The notes under the pieces were generated by a model that was not told the DNA's origin, made no database searches, and saw only the letters and a program-made list of their open reading frames with translations. Position numbers and translations under genes: made by a program. From Opitutia bacterium (GTDB taxonomy: Bacteria > Verrucomicrobiota > Verrucomicrobiia > Opitutales > T3Sed10-336), in the NCBI GenBank assembly GCA_003558065.1, contig PWMU01000175.1, positions 1-48,646 on the forward strand: a stretch of 48,646 bases of DNA, read 5' to 3'. Of this stretch, positions 34,664-43,307 are shown piece by piece (position 1 is the first letter of the stretch; each line of letters starts with the position of its first letter).

Positions 34664-35692
34664 CTACAGCCCCAGGTACAGGTCGCGTCCTTTGGCCAGA
34701 GCTTCGATTTTGCGGTCGGCGACGGATCGTTTCAGCATCCAGAAGCCGCAATCCGGGTGAATCCAGCGAACCCGGCCTTCGCCCGCCTTCTTCTCCGCGG
34801 TTTCAATGCCGCGGGCGATCTCTTCGGGTGTTTCGATGTGATTGACTTTGACATCGACCATACCGACCCCGAGAGAAATGGACGGGTCGACCTGAGCCAG
34901 GGCATCGAGGTCATCCGCCGGGCGATGGGCAAGCTCCAGGACAAGATGATCGACATGAAGGCCGTTGAGGAAATCGACCAGGGGCTTCCAGGACCCGGCC
35001 TGGATCGATTGCCCCCCGTAGTTGCCGAAACAGAAATGAACGGCCCGTTCTCCTTTGATTTTGTCGAGCACCCGGTTCATCGCCTCCGCCGCAAGGGGTC
35101 CGTCCTCCGGATTACCCGGAATGTTGGCTTCGTCCACCTGCACGCAGGTGCAGGGAAGATCGATCACCTGTTCGGCAAGAACGTCGGCAATGGCCAGCAG
35201 CATTTCACGAAAATCCCCGTAATGATTGTCCAACAGCGTGCGGGCGAGCATGTAGGGACTGGTCACCGTAAACTTGAAAGGACCACCGGCGACGGATCCC
35301 GCGCGCAGGCAATCCTCCAGGAGGTTGAGGCTGCCCTCCCCAATCGGACCGTTTACGACGCCGGCGGGTTTACGCCGGAAACCCATGCTTTCCTTCTTCC
35401 GGAACGCCTCGCTCTGCGATCGCCCGACCTCGTTATCGATCCCCGCCATCGGCCGAATAAAGTACTCGATCATCCCGTTGGTGTCGGGATGGTTGACGTC
35501 GAACCGGTAAAGCTCCCCGTCGGTCGGCAGGTCGATGCCGGCCTGGCGCTGCTGGTCGAAAATGACCCGCGTCGCATCGATTACCGCCTGCTCGCTCGGC
35601 AGCGCCGCAAGCCAGTCGGGAATGGGATACGAGCCAACCGTCGTGGTCAGGATGCGGGGAGAGCCGGGAAGTTTTCGGATGGAATCGGTCAT
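34664..35692 (-). CDS. MetE-like cobalamin-independent methyltransferase (C-terminal-domain only)
   Basis: 342-residue zinc methyltransferase homologous to the catalytic half of MetE; true MetE is about twice as long. The four zinc ligands can be placed: H219-x-C221 (VHFCFGNYGG), E253 (LVLELAHR) and C315 (WIHPDCGFWML). The N-terminus reads ILTTTVGSYPIPDWLAALPS, as in stand-alone MetE-type proteins, and CVQVDEANIP is the substrate loop. The ATG at 35692 has GAAGAAAA before it. Such single-domain proteins may use other methyl donors or thiols than methyltetrahydropteroyl-glutamate and homocysteine. It follows the lyase-like gene by 176 bases on the same strand. Confidence 0.85.
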   Translation of the reverse strand: MTDSIRKLPGSPRILTTTVGSYPIPDWLAALPSEQAVIDATRVIFDQQRQAGIDLPTDGELYRFDVNHPDTNGMIEYFIRPMAGIDNEVGRSQSEAFRKKESMGFRRKPAGVVNGPIGEGSLNLLEDCLRAGSVAGGPFKFTVTSPYMLARTLLDNHYGDFREMLLAIADVLAEQVIDLPCTCVQVDEANIPGNPEDGPLAAEAMNRVLDKIKGERAVHFCFGNYGGQSIQAGSWKPLVDFLNGLHVDHLVLELAHRPADDLDALAQVDPSISLGVGMVDVKVNHIETPEEIARGIETAEKKAGEGRVRWIHPDCGFWMLKRSVADRKIEALAKGRDLYLGL

Positions 35693-35868
35693 GGATTTTC
35701 TTCGGGTTGAAGTGAAGGTTGGACCACCGGAAGGGTCTTGCCCCTGGTCATTTGAAGCCGCTGATACATCAGAGCAAGGAACCTTTATTCCTGGCAATTC
35801 GAAAAACTCGCCAGCCCTTATCGACGCCCCGGCAAGGGCGAAGCACCCGAAAGAATGGCTCCCGGGAT

Positions 35869-37602
35869 TCAATTCTCCCTGGTAACGGACCAAATCGCAC
35901 GACTGCAGTAAGTTCGCCCATAGCCGTCGTAACGACCGTGAATATAACCGCGTCCGCCGCTGTAAACGGGCACAAGCTCGGGCGTTTCCCTCAGGACGGC
36001 CGCCAGCGCGAGGAGGGCCAGCGGCTCGACCGCGTTGAAGTTGGCGTTTATTCGAGCGCGGGAACCCAGGAAAAATCCGTCATGAAAACGCCGTTCGATC
36101 ATATTGTCAGCCACCCGCCGCGCCAGGAGCAGGTACGGTTCAGAATCATCGACCGTACGCGCGATCTCGAGCAAGGCGAATACAGCGTCCGTACCGAAAA
36201 CGGTCGTGTCCAAATCCGGTTCGACACCGCTCCCCGGCTCAGCCCCGAAATCACCCAGGCCGATCCCGTTTCCCATCGAACGAAGCGCGTTCCACAGGGA
36301 TGCGTCCCGGCTCAATCGATACGCACGGGCATAGGAAAACAAAAACCGGGTGTCCGCAGGCAGCGCCTGAAACTCGTCGCCATTTTCACCGTAATATCCC
36401 GTGCGGGAAATCTTTTCGCCGGTCAGATCGGTTCCATCCGCCCATAAAGGCCGAAAGTGATTGCTCTCCGGATCGTAGGCGTGACGAAAATAAGCCTTCA
36501 TCCCTTCCACGGTCCATTCGAGCAGTTCCTCACCGTCGTCCCCAAGCCGCTCGGCCAATTCGAGTTGAACGAGCGCGTTGCTCACATAGATCGTCCGGGC
36601 ACGCCCGCCCCAAAGGACCCACCCTTCCCTCGCCACATCCCCGAACTCCCTTCCGAATTGATTCTCCGCCCGGTCCCCATAGGTGGACCAAGTGAGCCGC
36701 CCGTCCAACGGCCCCTCCTGCGGCGGCTCCTCCCGGCGTTCCGGACGGCTGTACTGGTAGACCCCCAGGCCGGTTTCCGGATGGCGGGCACGAACATACT
36801 GCTCCGCCAGGCGCCGGGTCCAGGTCAGAGCGCCTTCGTCACCCCCGAGGGCATGCAGCATGCCGCCGGCATGAATCAGGTCGGTGCCGGTATTGATAAA
36901 GGTCAACCCGCGCCCTTCGAAAAACGGTTCCGGGCGGTCAAAATCATGATCCCAGAGGCGCCCCGTTTCGAGGCCGAACTCCCCGTGCCGGTTCATGTCG
37001 AGCACCTCCCAGTCGAGAATGTGCGCATTCCAGATCGCCTCCAGCATCCGTCGGGTCGCCTCAGGATCAACCTCCCAGAGGAATGAGTAGTACGGAAGGT
37101 TGACTTTCAGTTCGTGACAGTCGGCGTCGAAATGGCCGATATTCTCCTGGGTCCTCAGGTCGACGATCTGATGGCCGCCCCAATACAGAAGCCCGCACTC
37201 GCTGCTCTGGTAGTCGAACATGTGCCGGGCCGCCGCTTCGGCCGCTCCCCGGTAGCGATCATCGCCGGAAAGGTTGGTCAAACCGACGAGCGTCCGCATC
37301 AGGTTCTGCTGACTCGCAAAATTCGAAATGATCCACTCTTCCCCGTCAAACCGCCAGACCACCGGCTCGCCGGTATCCACGTTCAGACCGTCGGCAAACA
37401 ATGGAGTCGGTTTCTCCCCGTACACGTCTCGTCCCCGCTCCAAGACGTTGTCGGCGAATGTTCGTACGACTTCGAGGTACCGTTCCGGATCCCCCGGTTG
37501 ATCGGGGTTCGCACCAATCGCCGGCAACAGGCTTGCCCACAAAACCAATGCCGATCGTGCCAAGTGAAAACCGTACCGTCTGGAAGGTGGAGATTCAGCC
37601 AT
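35869..37602 (-). CDS. Exported alpha/alpha-barrel protein, pectate-lyase-like
   Basis: 577 residues with a signal peptide (HLARSALVLWASLLPAIGAN). The conserved N-terminal block is FADNVLERGRDVYGEKPTPL followed by FADGLNVDTGEPVVWRFDGE, seen in proteins annotated as pectate lyase (PL2-like or related alpha/alpha-toroid families). Many repeated helix-like segments with aromatic residues (AARHMFDYQ, WGGHQIVDL, HELKVNLPYY) fit an (alpha/alpha) barrel. The C-terminus has YGRTYCSRAIWSV. The start at 37602 is supported by the signal peptide. The wider region has GH4, galactokinase and uronate-isomerase-like genes, which suits plant or algal polysaccharide breakdown. Fold class is fairly sure; the substrate is not. 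Confidence 0.65.
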   Translation of the reverse strand: MAESPPSRRYGFHLARSALVLWASLLPAIGANPDQPGDPERYLEVVRTFADNVLERGRDVYGEKPTPLFADGLNVDTGEPVVWRFDGEEWIISNFASQQNLMRTLVGLTNLSGDDRYRGAAEAAARHMFDYQSSECGLLYWGGHQIVDLRTQENIGHFDADCHELKVNLPYYSFLWEVDPEATRRMLEAIWNAHILDWEVLDMNRHGEFGLETGRLWDHDFDRPEPFFEGRGLTFINTGTDLIHAGGMLHALGGDEGALTWTRRLAEQYVRARHPETGLGVYQYSRPERREEPPQEGPLDGRLTWSTYGDRAENQFGREFGDVAREGWVLWGGRARTIYVSNALVQLELAERLGDDGEELLEWTVEGMKAYFRHAYDPESNHFRPLWADGTDLTGEKISRTGYYGENGDEFQALPADTRFLFSYARAYRLSRDASLWNALRSMGNGIGLGDFGAEPGSGVEPDLDTTVFGTDAVFALLEIARTVDDSEPYLLLARRVADNMIERRFHDGFFLGSRARINANFNAVEPLALLALAAVLRETPELVPVYSGGRGYIHGRYDGYGRTYCSRAIWSVTREN

Positions 37603-37668
37603 GGGTAGATTGCTCCTTCACCCGATCACATGAAGATTCAACTCTTTATCCGGCCGGAGCGCCGCGGA

Positions 37669-37806
37669 TCACTTCTTCTTGCCCGGCGAGGCCGCGCCGG
37701 CTTTCTTGCTGTCGATGATTCGCTGTTTCTCGTTTGCTGAAGCAGTCGCTTTGCCCTGTTTCTGAGCCTGGTTCTTCTGCTTGGATTTTGGAGATTTATC
37801 GCCCAT
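37669..37806 (-). CDS. Small lysine-rich protein (45 aa), unknown
   Basis: Begins MGDKSPKSKQKNQAQKQG and ends SPGKKK; about 30% Lys, no hydrophobic core, so probably disordered. AAGGAAA lies before the ATG, which supports translation. I recall short proteins starting MGDKSPKS in many bacterial phyla, always unannotated. Not part of an evident operon: the lyase-like gene starts 66 bases downstream on the same strand, and the GH4 gene ends 257 bases upstream. Confidence 0.7.
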   Translation of the reverse strand: MGDKSPKSKQKNQAQKQGKATASANEKQRIIDSKKAGAASPGKKK

Positions 37807-38063
37807 CGCTTTTTTCCTTTTCTGAGTCGTTTGAACGGTGCTCCCGGGAACCGTTTTTTACAATCGGTCGCTGTCGTTTCGAGAGGGACAGGCGGGATTC
37901 GCTTGCAGCGCCGAGGCACTGCCAGCCCCGCCGTCCGCAAGCAAGCCGACAACACGGAATTCTAATGCCGGAAGGGCTGATGTCGACCCTATTCGAAGGC
38001 CGTTTAAAACAAAATCTCCCGATCGACATTTCCGTTCCCGCCTGAGCCGGCGTCTCCAGGAAC

Positions 38064-39401
38064 TCACCGGTAGCCGGGAAGATAGTCCGCCTCCGCCGCG
38101 AAAAGCTCCTCGGTCATCTTTTTGATCTCGGCGGGCGAACAGGCCGCCGCCGTGAGAGGGTCGAGGTAAAGCGCCTGAATCGCGAGCTCCTTGCTTCGAT
38201 GAATCGCGGCTTCCGCGCCCAGGTCGAACATCCGCATGTTCGAAGCGCATAAAGCCGCCATCTGCGGGGGAAGGCGGCCCGGGCGGGTGGCGTTGACGCC
38301 GTTTCGGTCAACCATGCAGGCGACCTCGACGCAGCCGTCGGCCGGCAGGTTCCCGATCAGGGGTCCGCCGTATTCGTCGCGGTTCATCACGTTGCCGTGT
38401 ATGCGAAAAGGGGCGTCGTTTTCGCACGCTTCGATAATCCAACTCGCGTATTCATAACTCCGCAACGACTCGAGACTCTCCCGTCCCTCCACCATCGCAC
38501 GCCGCCGCTCGTCCGCCCGCTCGCGCCAGGTGGGCCAATTGTTGGCGTAAAAGCCCGACTCCCCTTCGTAGCCCGGACGGCAATACCGGTCACGCAAATC
38601 GCCGCGCTTCCGGTAGTACGGCAGGTATTCCGACAGATGGCCGCTGCTTTCGGTGATGAAAGCGCCGAAGTGTACCATCATGTCCTTGCGGACCAGGTCG
38701 CCCGCATCCCCGGGATCCGGCGGCTTTCCGGCGAGATCCGCATGGGCTTTCTTCTTCAGTAACGGGTAAAGGTCGTGGCCGTCGTGCTCGAAGCGCGTAA
38801 ACCACGCCAAGTGGTTGATTCCGGCACACTCCCAGGTTGTCTGTTCGTACGGAACCCCGGCACGCTGCGCAAGGAGGCGGCTGGTGCCCTGCACGGAATG
38901 ACAGAGCCCCACGACCCGCATCGAGCTGGTCCGGCCGGCTGCCAGGCACAACATGTTCATCGGGTTGGTGTAATTGAGAACCAGCGCGCCCGGACAAAGC
39001 TCCCCGGCGTCCTTGAGGATATCCAGCCAAACCGGAATCGTGCGCAACGCCTTGAAAAGGCCGCCCGGACCTATGGTGTCGCCGATACATTGGTCGACAC
39101 CGTAGCGAGCCGGAATGTCGTTATCGAACCGCACGCAGGACAGCCCGCTCACCTCGATGCAGTTGATCAGGTAGTCGGTCCCCTTGAGCAGTTTTCGCCG
39201 GTCAGCCGAGGCGACCACCTTCCAATTGTCTTTCCCCAAGTGCACCAGGAGCTTCTCAATGACCCGCCGCATGGTCAGCAGACGTGCATGGTCGATGTCC
39301 ACCAGGCCAATCACCCCGCCCGTGTCCCCGGGGATACGCAGGATATCGTTCACCAGGCGAGCGGTGAAATTACTGCCGGCACCAATAATCGTGATTTTCA
39401 A
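38064..39401 (-). CDS. melA: GH4 family glycosidase (alpha-galactosidase MelA-like)
   Basis: NAD- and divalent-metal-dependent glycosidase, 445 residues. The Rossmann start is KITIIGAGSNFTARLVNDIL. Metal ligands are in GLCHSVQGT (Cys, about residue 165) and AGINHLAWFTRF (His, about 196), as in MelA-type alpha-galactosidases. PGALVLNYTNPMNMLC is also diagnostic. The best start is a TTG at 39401: it sits exactly where homologues begin and follows GGAAGGA; the frame extends to an ATG at 39476 but that runs into the lipoprotein gene. It starts five bases after that gene's stop, so the two are coupled. Alpha-glucosidase or glucuronidase activity within GH4 is an alternative. Confidence 0.88.
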   Translation of the reverse strand: MKITIIGAGSNFTARLVNDILRIPGDTGGVIGLVDIDHARLLTMRRVIEKLLVHLGKDNWKVVASADRRKLLKGTDYLINCIEVSGLSCVRFDNDIPARYGVDQCIGDTIGPGGLFKALRTIPVWLDILKDAGELCPGALVLNYTNPMNMLCLAAGRTSSMRVVGLCHSVQGTSRLLAQRAGVPYEQTTWECAGINHLAWFTRFEHDGHDLYPLLKKKAHADLAGKPPDPGDAGDLVRKDMMVHFGAFITESSGHLSEYLPYYRKRGDLRDRYCRPGYEGESGFYANNWPTWRERADERRRAMVEGRESLESLRSYEYASWIIEACENDAPFRIHGNVMNRDEYGGPLIGNLPADGCVEVACMVDRNGVNATRPGRLPPQMAALCASNMRMFDLGAEAAIHRSKELAIQALYLDPLTAAACSPAEIKKMTEELFAAEADYLPGYR

Positions 39402-39405
39402 CCCA

Positions 39406-39810
39406 CTATCCTTCCGTAGCGGCGATCCTTGACAGGACCCTGCGCATGTCGCTTTCGAGGTTTCGGATCCATACATTGAAGTTCGGGTGAATCTCTCCGT
39501 TCGTCTGATGCAGGTTCTCGGTACTGACGAGTACGGGTTTCAACCGGTTATCCTCAAAGTAAACGTCAACCTCCGCGACATGGGTTCGAATCTCCAGGCG
39601 CAGGCTGACACGATCGTCGTGCCTCTCGGTCAGATACCAGCCCCGTCCTGTAATGATCGGGTCGTTGACCACTTCGACTGCCAGTTCCTTTGAATCCCTC
39701 TCATTCAACGCCGAAGGAATCGGCACACCCTCGGATTCGTGGATTGGAACGGTACTCTGGCACCCGGCAAACAAAGCCATTACGGCAACGGCAATCAGGT
39801 GTTTTTTCAT
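39406..39810 (-). CDS. Small lipoprotein, function unknown
   Basis: 134 residues. MKKHLIAVAVMALFAGCQST is a lipoprotein signal with lipobox LFAGC, so it is anchored in the membrane through the Cys at 17. The mature part is mixed and includes ITGRGWYLTERHDDRVSLRL with EIRTHVAEVDVYFEDNRL, which looks beta-rich. I do not recognise the family. AAGAAAGAGTC precedes the ATG at 39810; an open frame to 39951 was discarded. The GH4 gene follows five bases later, but nothing in the sequence links the function to the glycosidase. Confidence 0.7.
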   Translation of the reverse strand: MKKHLIAVAVMALFAGCQSTVPIHESEGVPIPSALNERDSKELAVEVVNDPIITGRGWYLTERHDDRVSLRLEIRTHVAEVDVYFEDNRLKPVLVSTENLHQTNGEIHPNFNVWIRNLESDMRRVLSRIAATEG

Positions 39811-40073
39811 GACTCTTTCTTTTGTTTGTTGGCAATACCGCCTCAATCCCGGGCGGTCGAATCGAAACCGGACTGTGGGGAAACGACCCGGCAATGGCAA
39901 GAAAACAGATTCGGCAGGAAGGGCCGATATTGCCCAAACGCTACGGCCCAATCAGGATCTCCGGGGGCGGATTAATTCGCGGGTCATCCCGAAGGTCGCC
40001 ACGACAATTCTGCCCGGCAGCCTTTTTTTATCGCAGCCTTGCGAAAACACGAGCAACTGTTAATCATGGTCCC

Positions 40074-41279
40074 ATGACGAAGATCCTGAAAACCTTATCG
40101 GCAATTATGACTCAGAGGGGTCCGTGGGCGGTTTTTCTCCCGGCCGTGGCGGGCGTCGCCGCCGCTTTCGCGGAAACTCCCGCCCATCCCGAGGAGGATC
40201 CGATTCACACGCTCAAGGTGGCAGCGGTTTACAATCACGAGGAGATTCAGCTCCGCTTTATTTATCCGACCGATACGCCCTCCTGGTATCACCAGTACTG
40301 GGTTTACGAAGACGGGGAGTGGGCGCGTTACGGAAGCAGTGCGGACGGTCCGGATCCCGACGGGCTTTACGAGGACCGTATTTCGGTGATAATCGACGAC
40401 GGCTCGGTGGGAACCTTCGCGGAGGCCGGAGGGCACGTTACGGTTCATCCGGGAATGCGGGCGACCCGCTCCGCGGTGCCGCGCGAAGAGGTGGAGAAGC
40501 ACCCCCACCTGGGCGAACGCCTGGGGCGCACCGATGTTCGCAAGTTCATCATGGAATCGCGCGACGGATCACAGGGCCCTGATTCCTGGAAAAACGTCCG
40601 TCCCCCCGAAGAACTCGACCGCCTGCGCGACGAGGGAGTCTTTCTGGATCTCTGGCAATGGCGCGCCCACCGTTCCAATCCGATCGGATATGCGGATAAT
40701 GGATACATTCTCGAGTACCGTCACGGCTCGGAAGGCCGATCGATGTACACCACCAACCAGGATGGCGACACCGGTCTGCCGCTGAAGATGTTTGATCCGG
40801 ACAGGACCGGATCCCCTTCTCTGCGCCTTGAGGCTCTGCGGGCGCGGGAGTACGGGCGGGATGACCCCTACTTCCTCGCCGAAGAAACCGCGATTTCGTT
40901 CGACCCCGATCACGAGTGGAAGGAAGGCGACGCGATTCCCCAGCGCTTGCTGCGGAAACCCGACGGAAGCCGGGGCGCTATTCGCGCGCACGGCGAATAC
41001 CGCGACGGCGCCTGGCACGTGAGCCTCACCCGTTCACTCGACGCGCCCAATCCCCGGGACAGCAAGACGCTGGTTCCCGGCGAATCCTATGATATCGCCT
41101 TCGCCGTGCATTCCGGGGCCGGCGCCCTGTTTCACCGGGTTTCCTCTCCATTGACTCTCGGTCTGAACACCGATGCCGAGCTGGTAGCTCAACCTGTCAA
41201 CGGACACCTCGACGACGCCAAAGCGGAATGGACCGAGATCGAAATCTTTTATCCCGGAGATCCCACCACAGAGAGATGA
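40074..41279 (+). CDS. Ethylbenzene-dehydrogenase-related (haem-binding-domain-like) exported protein
   Basis: 401 residues with an N-terminal export signal (WAVFLPAVAGVAAAFAETPA). The mature start (HTLKVAAVYNHEEIQLRFIY with WYHQYWVYEDGEW) and VFLDLWQWRAHRSNPIGYAD resemble the EB_dh haem-b binding domain of periplasmic electron carriers, which usually have a G-C-x3-C-H-like segment after the first strands. Here the matching segment reads AGGHVTVHPGMRATRS, without cysteines. The typical W-R-x-H of the second half is present (WQWRAHRS). ATG at 40074; the long upstream frame lacks a signal peptide start. Divergent from the lipoprotein gene, alone in its transcript. The exact domain match should be confirmed by profile search. 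Confidence 0.65.
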   Translation: MTKILKTLSAIMTQRGPWAVFLPAVAGVAAAFAETPAHPEEDPIHTLKVAAVYNHEEIQLRFIYPTDTPSWYHQYWVYEDGEWARYGSSADGPDPDGLYEDRISVIIDDGSVGTFAEAGGHVTVHPGMRATRSAVPREEVEKHPHLGERLGRTDVRKFIMESRDGSQGPDSWKNVRPPEELDRLRDEGVFLDLWQWRAHRSNPIGYADNGYILEYRHGSEGRSMYTTNQDGDTGLPLKMFDPDRTGSPSLRLEALRAREYGRDDPYFLAEETAISFDPDHEWKEGDAIPQRLLRKPDGSRGAIRAHGEYRDGAWHVSLTRSLDAPNPRDSKTLVPGESYDIAFAVHSGAGALFHRVSSPLTLGLNTDAELVAQPVNGHLDDAKAEWTEIEIFYPGDPTTER

Positions 41280-41383
41280 ACGCCGCGGCCGCCGGAATTC
41301 GAGTTCTTTGGAGGGCAACGTTCCGTCAGTGCCTTTTCCGGAACGTTCCGGGTTACGGCGACTGGCACGGTTAAGCCCAAAGC

Positions 41384-41422
41384 ACAACACGCTTCCAGCG
41401 TGTTGTCTCAGGCTGGAAGCCT
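41384..41422. repeat. REP-like palindrome pair
   Basis: ACAACACGCT-TCC-AGCGTGTTGT (41384-41406, perfect 10-bp stem) followed by AGGCT-GGA-AGCCT (41410-41422). The first contains GCTTCCAGC and the second its exact reverse complement GCTGGAAGC, a BIME-like layout. It lies in the 248-base gap between the EB_dh-like gene and the convergent Spy-like gene. This and the hairpin at 41494 are the only features I see in that gap. Confidence 0.65.
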
Positions 41423-41493
41423 AAGCTACTTCGAGCGAGCGCTTCAACGACAGCCAGGACTGTTCCCTCAGAAAATCAACCGACCCCCATTCT

Positions 41494-41519
41494 CGGACTT
41501 AGCCGGTAGGCTGAGTCCG
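41494..41519. terminator. Stem-loop after the envelope-stress operon
   Basis: CGGACTTAGCC-GGTA-GGCTGAGTCCG: 11-bp stem with one G-T pair, 9 bases beyond the stop of the minus-strand gene at 41528. No T-run on the minus strand, so it is either a stabilising hairpin, a weak terminator or another member of the REP-like elements beside it. Confidence 0.5.
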
Positions 41520-41527
41520 ACAGGCTG

Positions 41528-42127
41528 CTAGCGCCCCTCGCGTCCCTCACCCTGGTCCCTCGCCTCTGCGCGCAATTCCCGCAGGACACGCAGGCGTTCC
41601 TCTGGGGGCAGCCTCCGGTAATACTCGCTGAATCGTCTCTCGACAGCTTCGTCGACCCGGTCGTGATCGCCGTCACCGACCTCCCGCCGGTCCCACCTTT
41701 CGCGAAACTTGCGGCGATGCTCCTCTTTTTCTTCAGGCGACATTTTTCGCCACTGTTGACGCTGTTTACGGATCTCCTCGGGTGACTGGCGGTGGAATTC
41801 GCGGACCCGCTTTTTGAGGTCCTCCCGTTCCTCATCATCCATTTTCTCGAGCCGCTCGATCAGCGCCCGGGTACGGGCGAGCCGTTCCGGGGACATATCC
41901 AGCAGCCGTTCCAGCATTTCCCCGTGCTGTCTGCGGGCCTCCCCATCCGGTGCGCGCTCGCGGGTTTCCTCCTTCGCCATCCTGTCGCCGTCCTCAACTG
42001 TGGAAGCGACGGTCCAGGCACACGGAAAAACAACCGCCGCCATGACGGACAAACCCATGCAATACCCGATTCTCCTGCTTATTCTCATCCTTGCGGCAAC
42101 TCCTCCCTTATCCCGATTAAAAATCAT
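41528..42127 (-). CDS. Exported Glu/Arg-rich helical protein (DUF3106/Spy-like)
   Basis: 199 residues from the ATG at 42127 (GAGGA about 10 bases before); a start at 42088 would put the signal peptide (RRIGYCMGLSVMAAVVFPCA) closer to the N-terminus and is equally possible. The mature protein is highly charged and helical, with repeated 'SPEE/DDEE-x-R' units: MSPERLARTRALIERLEKMD, QSPEEIRKQRQQWRKMSPEE and LPPEERLRVLRELRAEARDQ. This resembles DUF3106 or Spy-like periplasmic proteins that often sit with ECF sigma/anti-sigma pairs. It is the third gene of the sigma-anti-sigma operon and may be the periplasmic sensor arm, as CpxP/ZraP-type proteins are; this is inference. Confidence 0.7.
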   Translation of the reverse strand: MIFNRDKGGVAARMRISRRIGYCMGLSVMAAVVFPCAWTVASTVEDGDRMAKEETRERAPDGEARRQHGEMLERLLDMSPERLARTRALIERLEKMDDEEREDLKKRVREFHRQSPEEIRKQRQQWRKMSPEEKEEHRRKFRERWDRREVGDGDHDRVDEAVERRFSEYYRRLPPEERLRVLRELRAEARDQGEGREGR

Positions 42128-42149
42128 TTCCAACTCTTCCTCACTTCAC

Positions 42150-42521
42150 TCAACCGCCCAGCAGGAAGTCCAGGGTCTCGAGCGCTTCTTCATCTGCGAG
42201 TGCTTCCGCACCGTCAAGCAGCTCTTCCATAAGATGAACCTCCACGTAGGGATCCGCTCCCGCCGTTCCCGTTTCAGCCGTATTCTCCCGGTCGACCACG
42301 CCGAACCAAACCGCCGCACATACGGCAATCGCCGCGGCGACGCAGGATCCCGCGCGATATACCCGATCCTGACGCTGTTTTTCGGCCTTCACCCGACGAC
42401 AGATTGCAGCGGCATATCCCGGTGGTGTCTCCAACGGAGACGTGCCCAGGAATCCGCCCAATTCATCCTCGAACGACGAATCCGACGAACCTTCATTCTG
42501 ATCATGCCTAGGTTTTCTCAT
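42150..42521 (-). CDS. Putative anti-sigma factor, single-pass membrane protein
   Basis: 123 residues. The cytoplasmic part (about 1-55) is acidic then basic (GYAAAICRRVKAEKQRQDRV), followed by one membrane helix (AGSCVAAAIAVCAAVWFGVV) and a short acidic periplasmic tail (VHLMEELLDGAEALADEEAL). No zinc-finger H-x3-C-x2-C motif is seen. The call is based on position: its ATG overlaps the end of the ECF sigma gene by 14 bases, the standard arrangement for a sigma/anti-sigma pair. The sequence family is not recognised. Confidence 0.68.
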   Translation of the reverse strand: MRKPRHDQNEGSSDSSFEDELGGFLGTSPLETPPGYAAAICRRVKAEKQRQDRVYRAGSCVAAAIAVCAAVWFGVVDRENTAETGTAGADPYVEVHLMEELLDGAEALADEEALETLDFLLGG

Positions 42522-43047
42522 ATACTTCCTTCAGTTTCCGTCGGGCCCGGAAAACCCAGCTCTTGACCCGGGCCTCATTGGTTTTCATGGCTTCGGCGAT
42601 CTCACTGTAGCTCATCCCCTGCTGCTTCAGAAGGAGAATGGCCGTCCGCTGACGCTCCGGCAGCTCTTTCAGGGCACTTTGAAAGAATTCCTCGATTTCC
42701 CGCACCCGCGTGTTATCCGAGTCGGCCAAAAGGGTTTCCGGCACCTTTTCCGCGGCCACCAACACGAGCATCTTGCGATGAAAAAAACGACGGTGATTCT
42801 GCAGCACGCGCCGCGCGATAAAGAAAAGGAACGTCGAAAAGCGCGCCTGATGGCGGTAGCGCGGAGCCGCCCGGTACAGCTTCACCATAACGCTTTGCGT
42901 CATGTCCTCGGCATCTTCCCGGGATCCGGTTGAGCGGTAAAAGAAATTCAGGAGGGGCGTGTGCCACCTCGTGACGATCTCGGCCAGGGCGGAATCATCC
43001 CCTGCCGCCAACCGCTTCATGCAGGCCACGTCTTCACAATCCACCAT
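42508..43047 (-). CDS. ECF-type RNA polymerase sigma factor
   Basis: 179 residues from the ATG at 43047; the frame is open to 43137 but ECF proteins begin around here. Region 2: LAEIVTRWHTPLLNFFYRST with SREDAEDMTQSVMVKLYRAA (core-binding and -10 recognition). Region 4: LPERQRTAILLLKQQGMSYS with EIAEAMKTNEARVKSWVFRA as the -35 recognition helix-turn-helix. Followed by an overlapping membrane anti-sigma gene and a Spy-like gene, and divergent from an RND pump operon that is a natural target candidate. No autoregulatory -35 AAC motif could be placed with confidence in the 260 bases between the two operons. Confidence 0.92.
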   Translation of the reverse strand: MVDCEDVACMKRLAAGDDSALAEIVTRWHTPLLNFFYRSTGSREDAEDMTQSVMVKLYRAAPRYRHQARFSTFLFFIARRVLQNHRRFFHRKMLVLVAAEKVPETLLADSDNTRVREIEEFFQSALKELPERQRTAILLLKQQGMSYSEIAEAMKTNEARVKSWVFRARRKLKEVYEKT

Positions 43048-43307
43048 TCCTTTATTGGTCCTGCTCGCTTCCGCCAAATGTCCGAGGACACAAACCCAGG
43101 ACCTACCCAGCGCTTGTACGGTCATTAACACGTTCAATCACCGAAAACCACAAAAAGTTGCACTTACTTTGAACTTTATCCGGAAGCGGCGGAAGTGAAT
43201 TCCGCTGCATCGATTAATCAAGGAATTCGGAGCGAACCGGAAGCGCCCGCCCCTGGCTCCGGGAAATTCATTTGCGAAAGCAAAAAATCCGGTGTACCGG
43301 GTTTTCC

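Noticed and set aside
37828-37860. AACGGT...ACCGTT hairpin with T-run as a terminator
   Set aside because: The T-run is on the plus strand and no plus-strand gene lies before it; the stem is only 6 bp with a 10-base loop.
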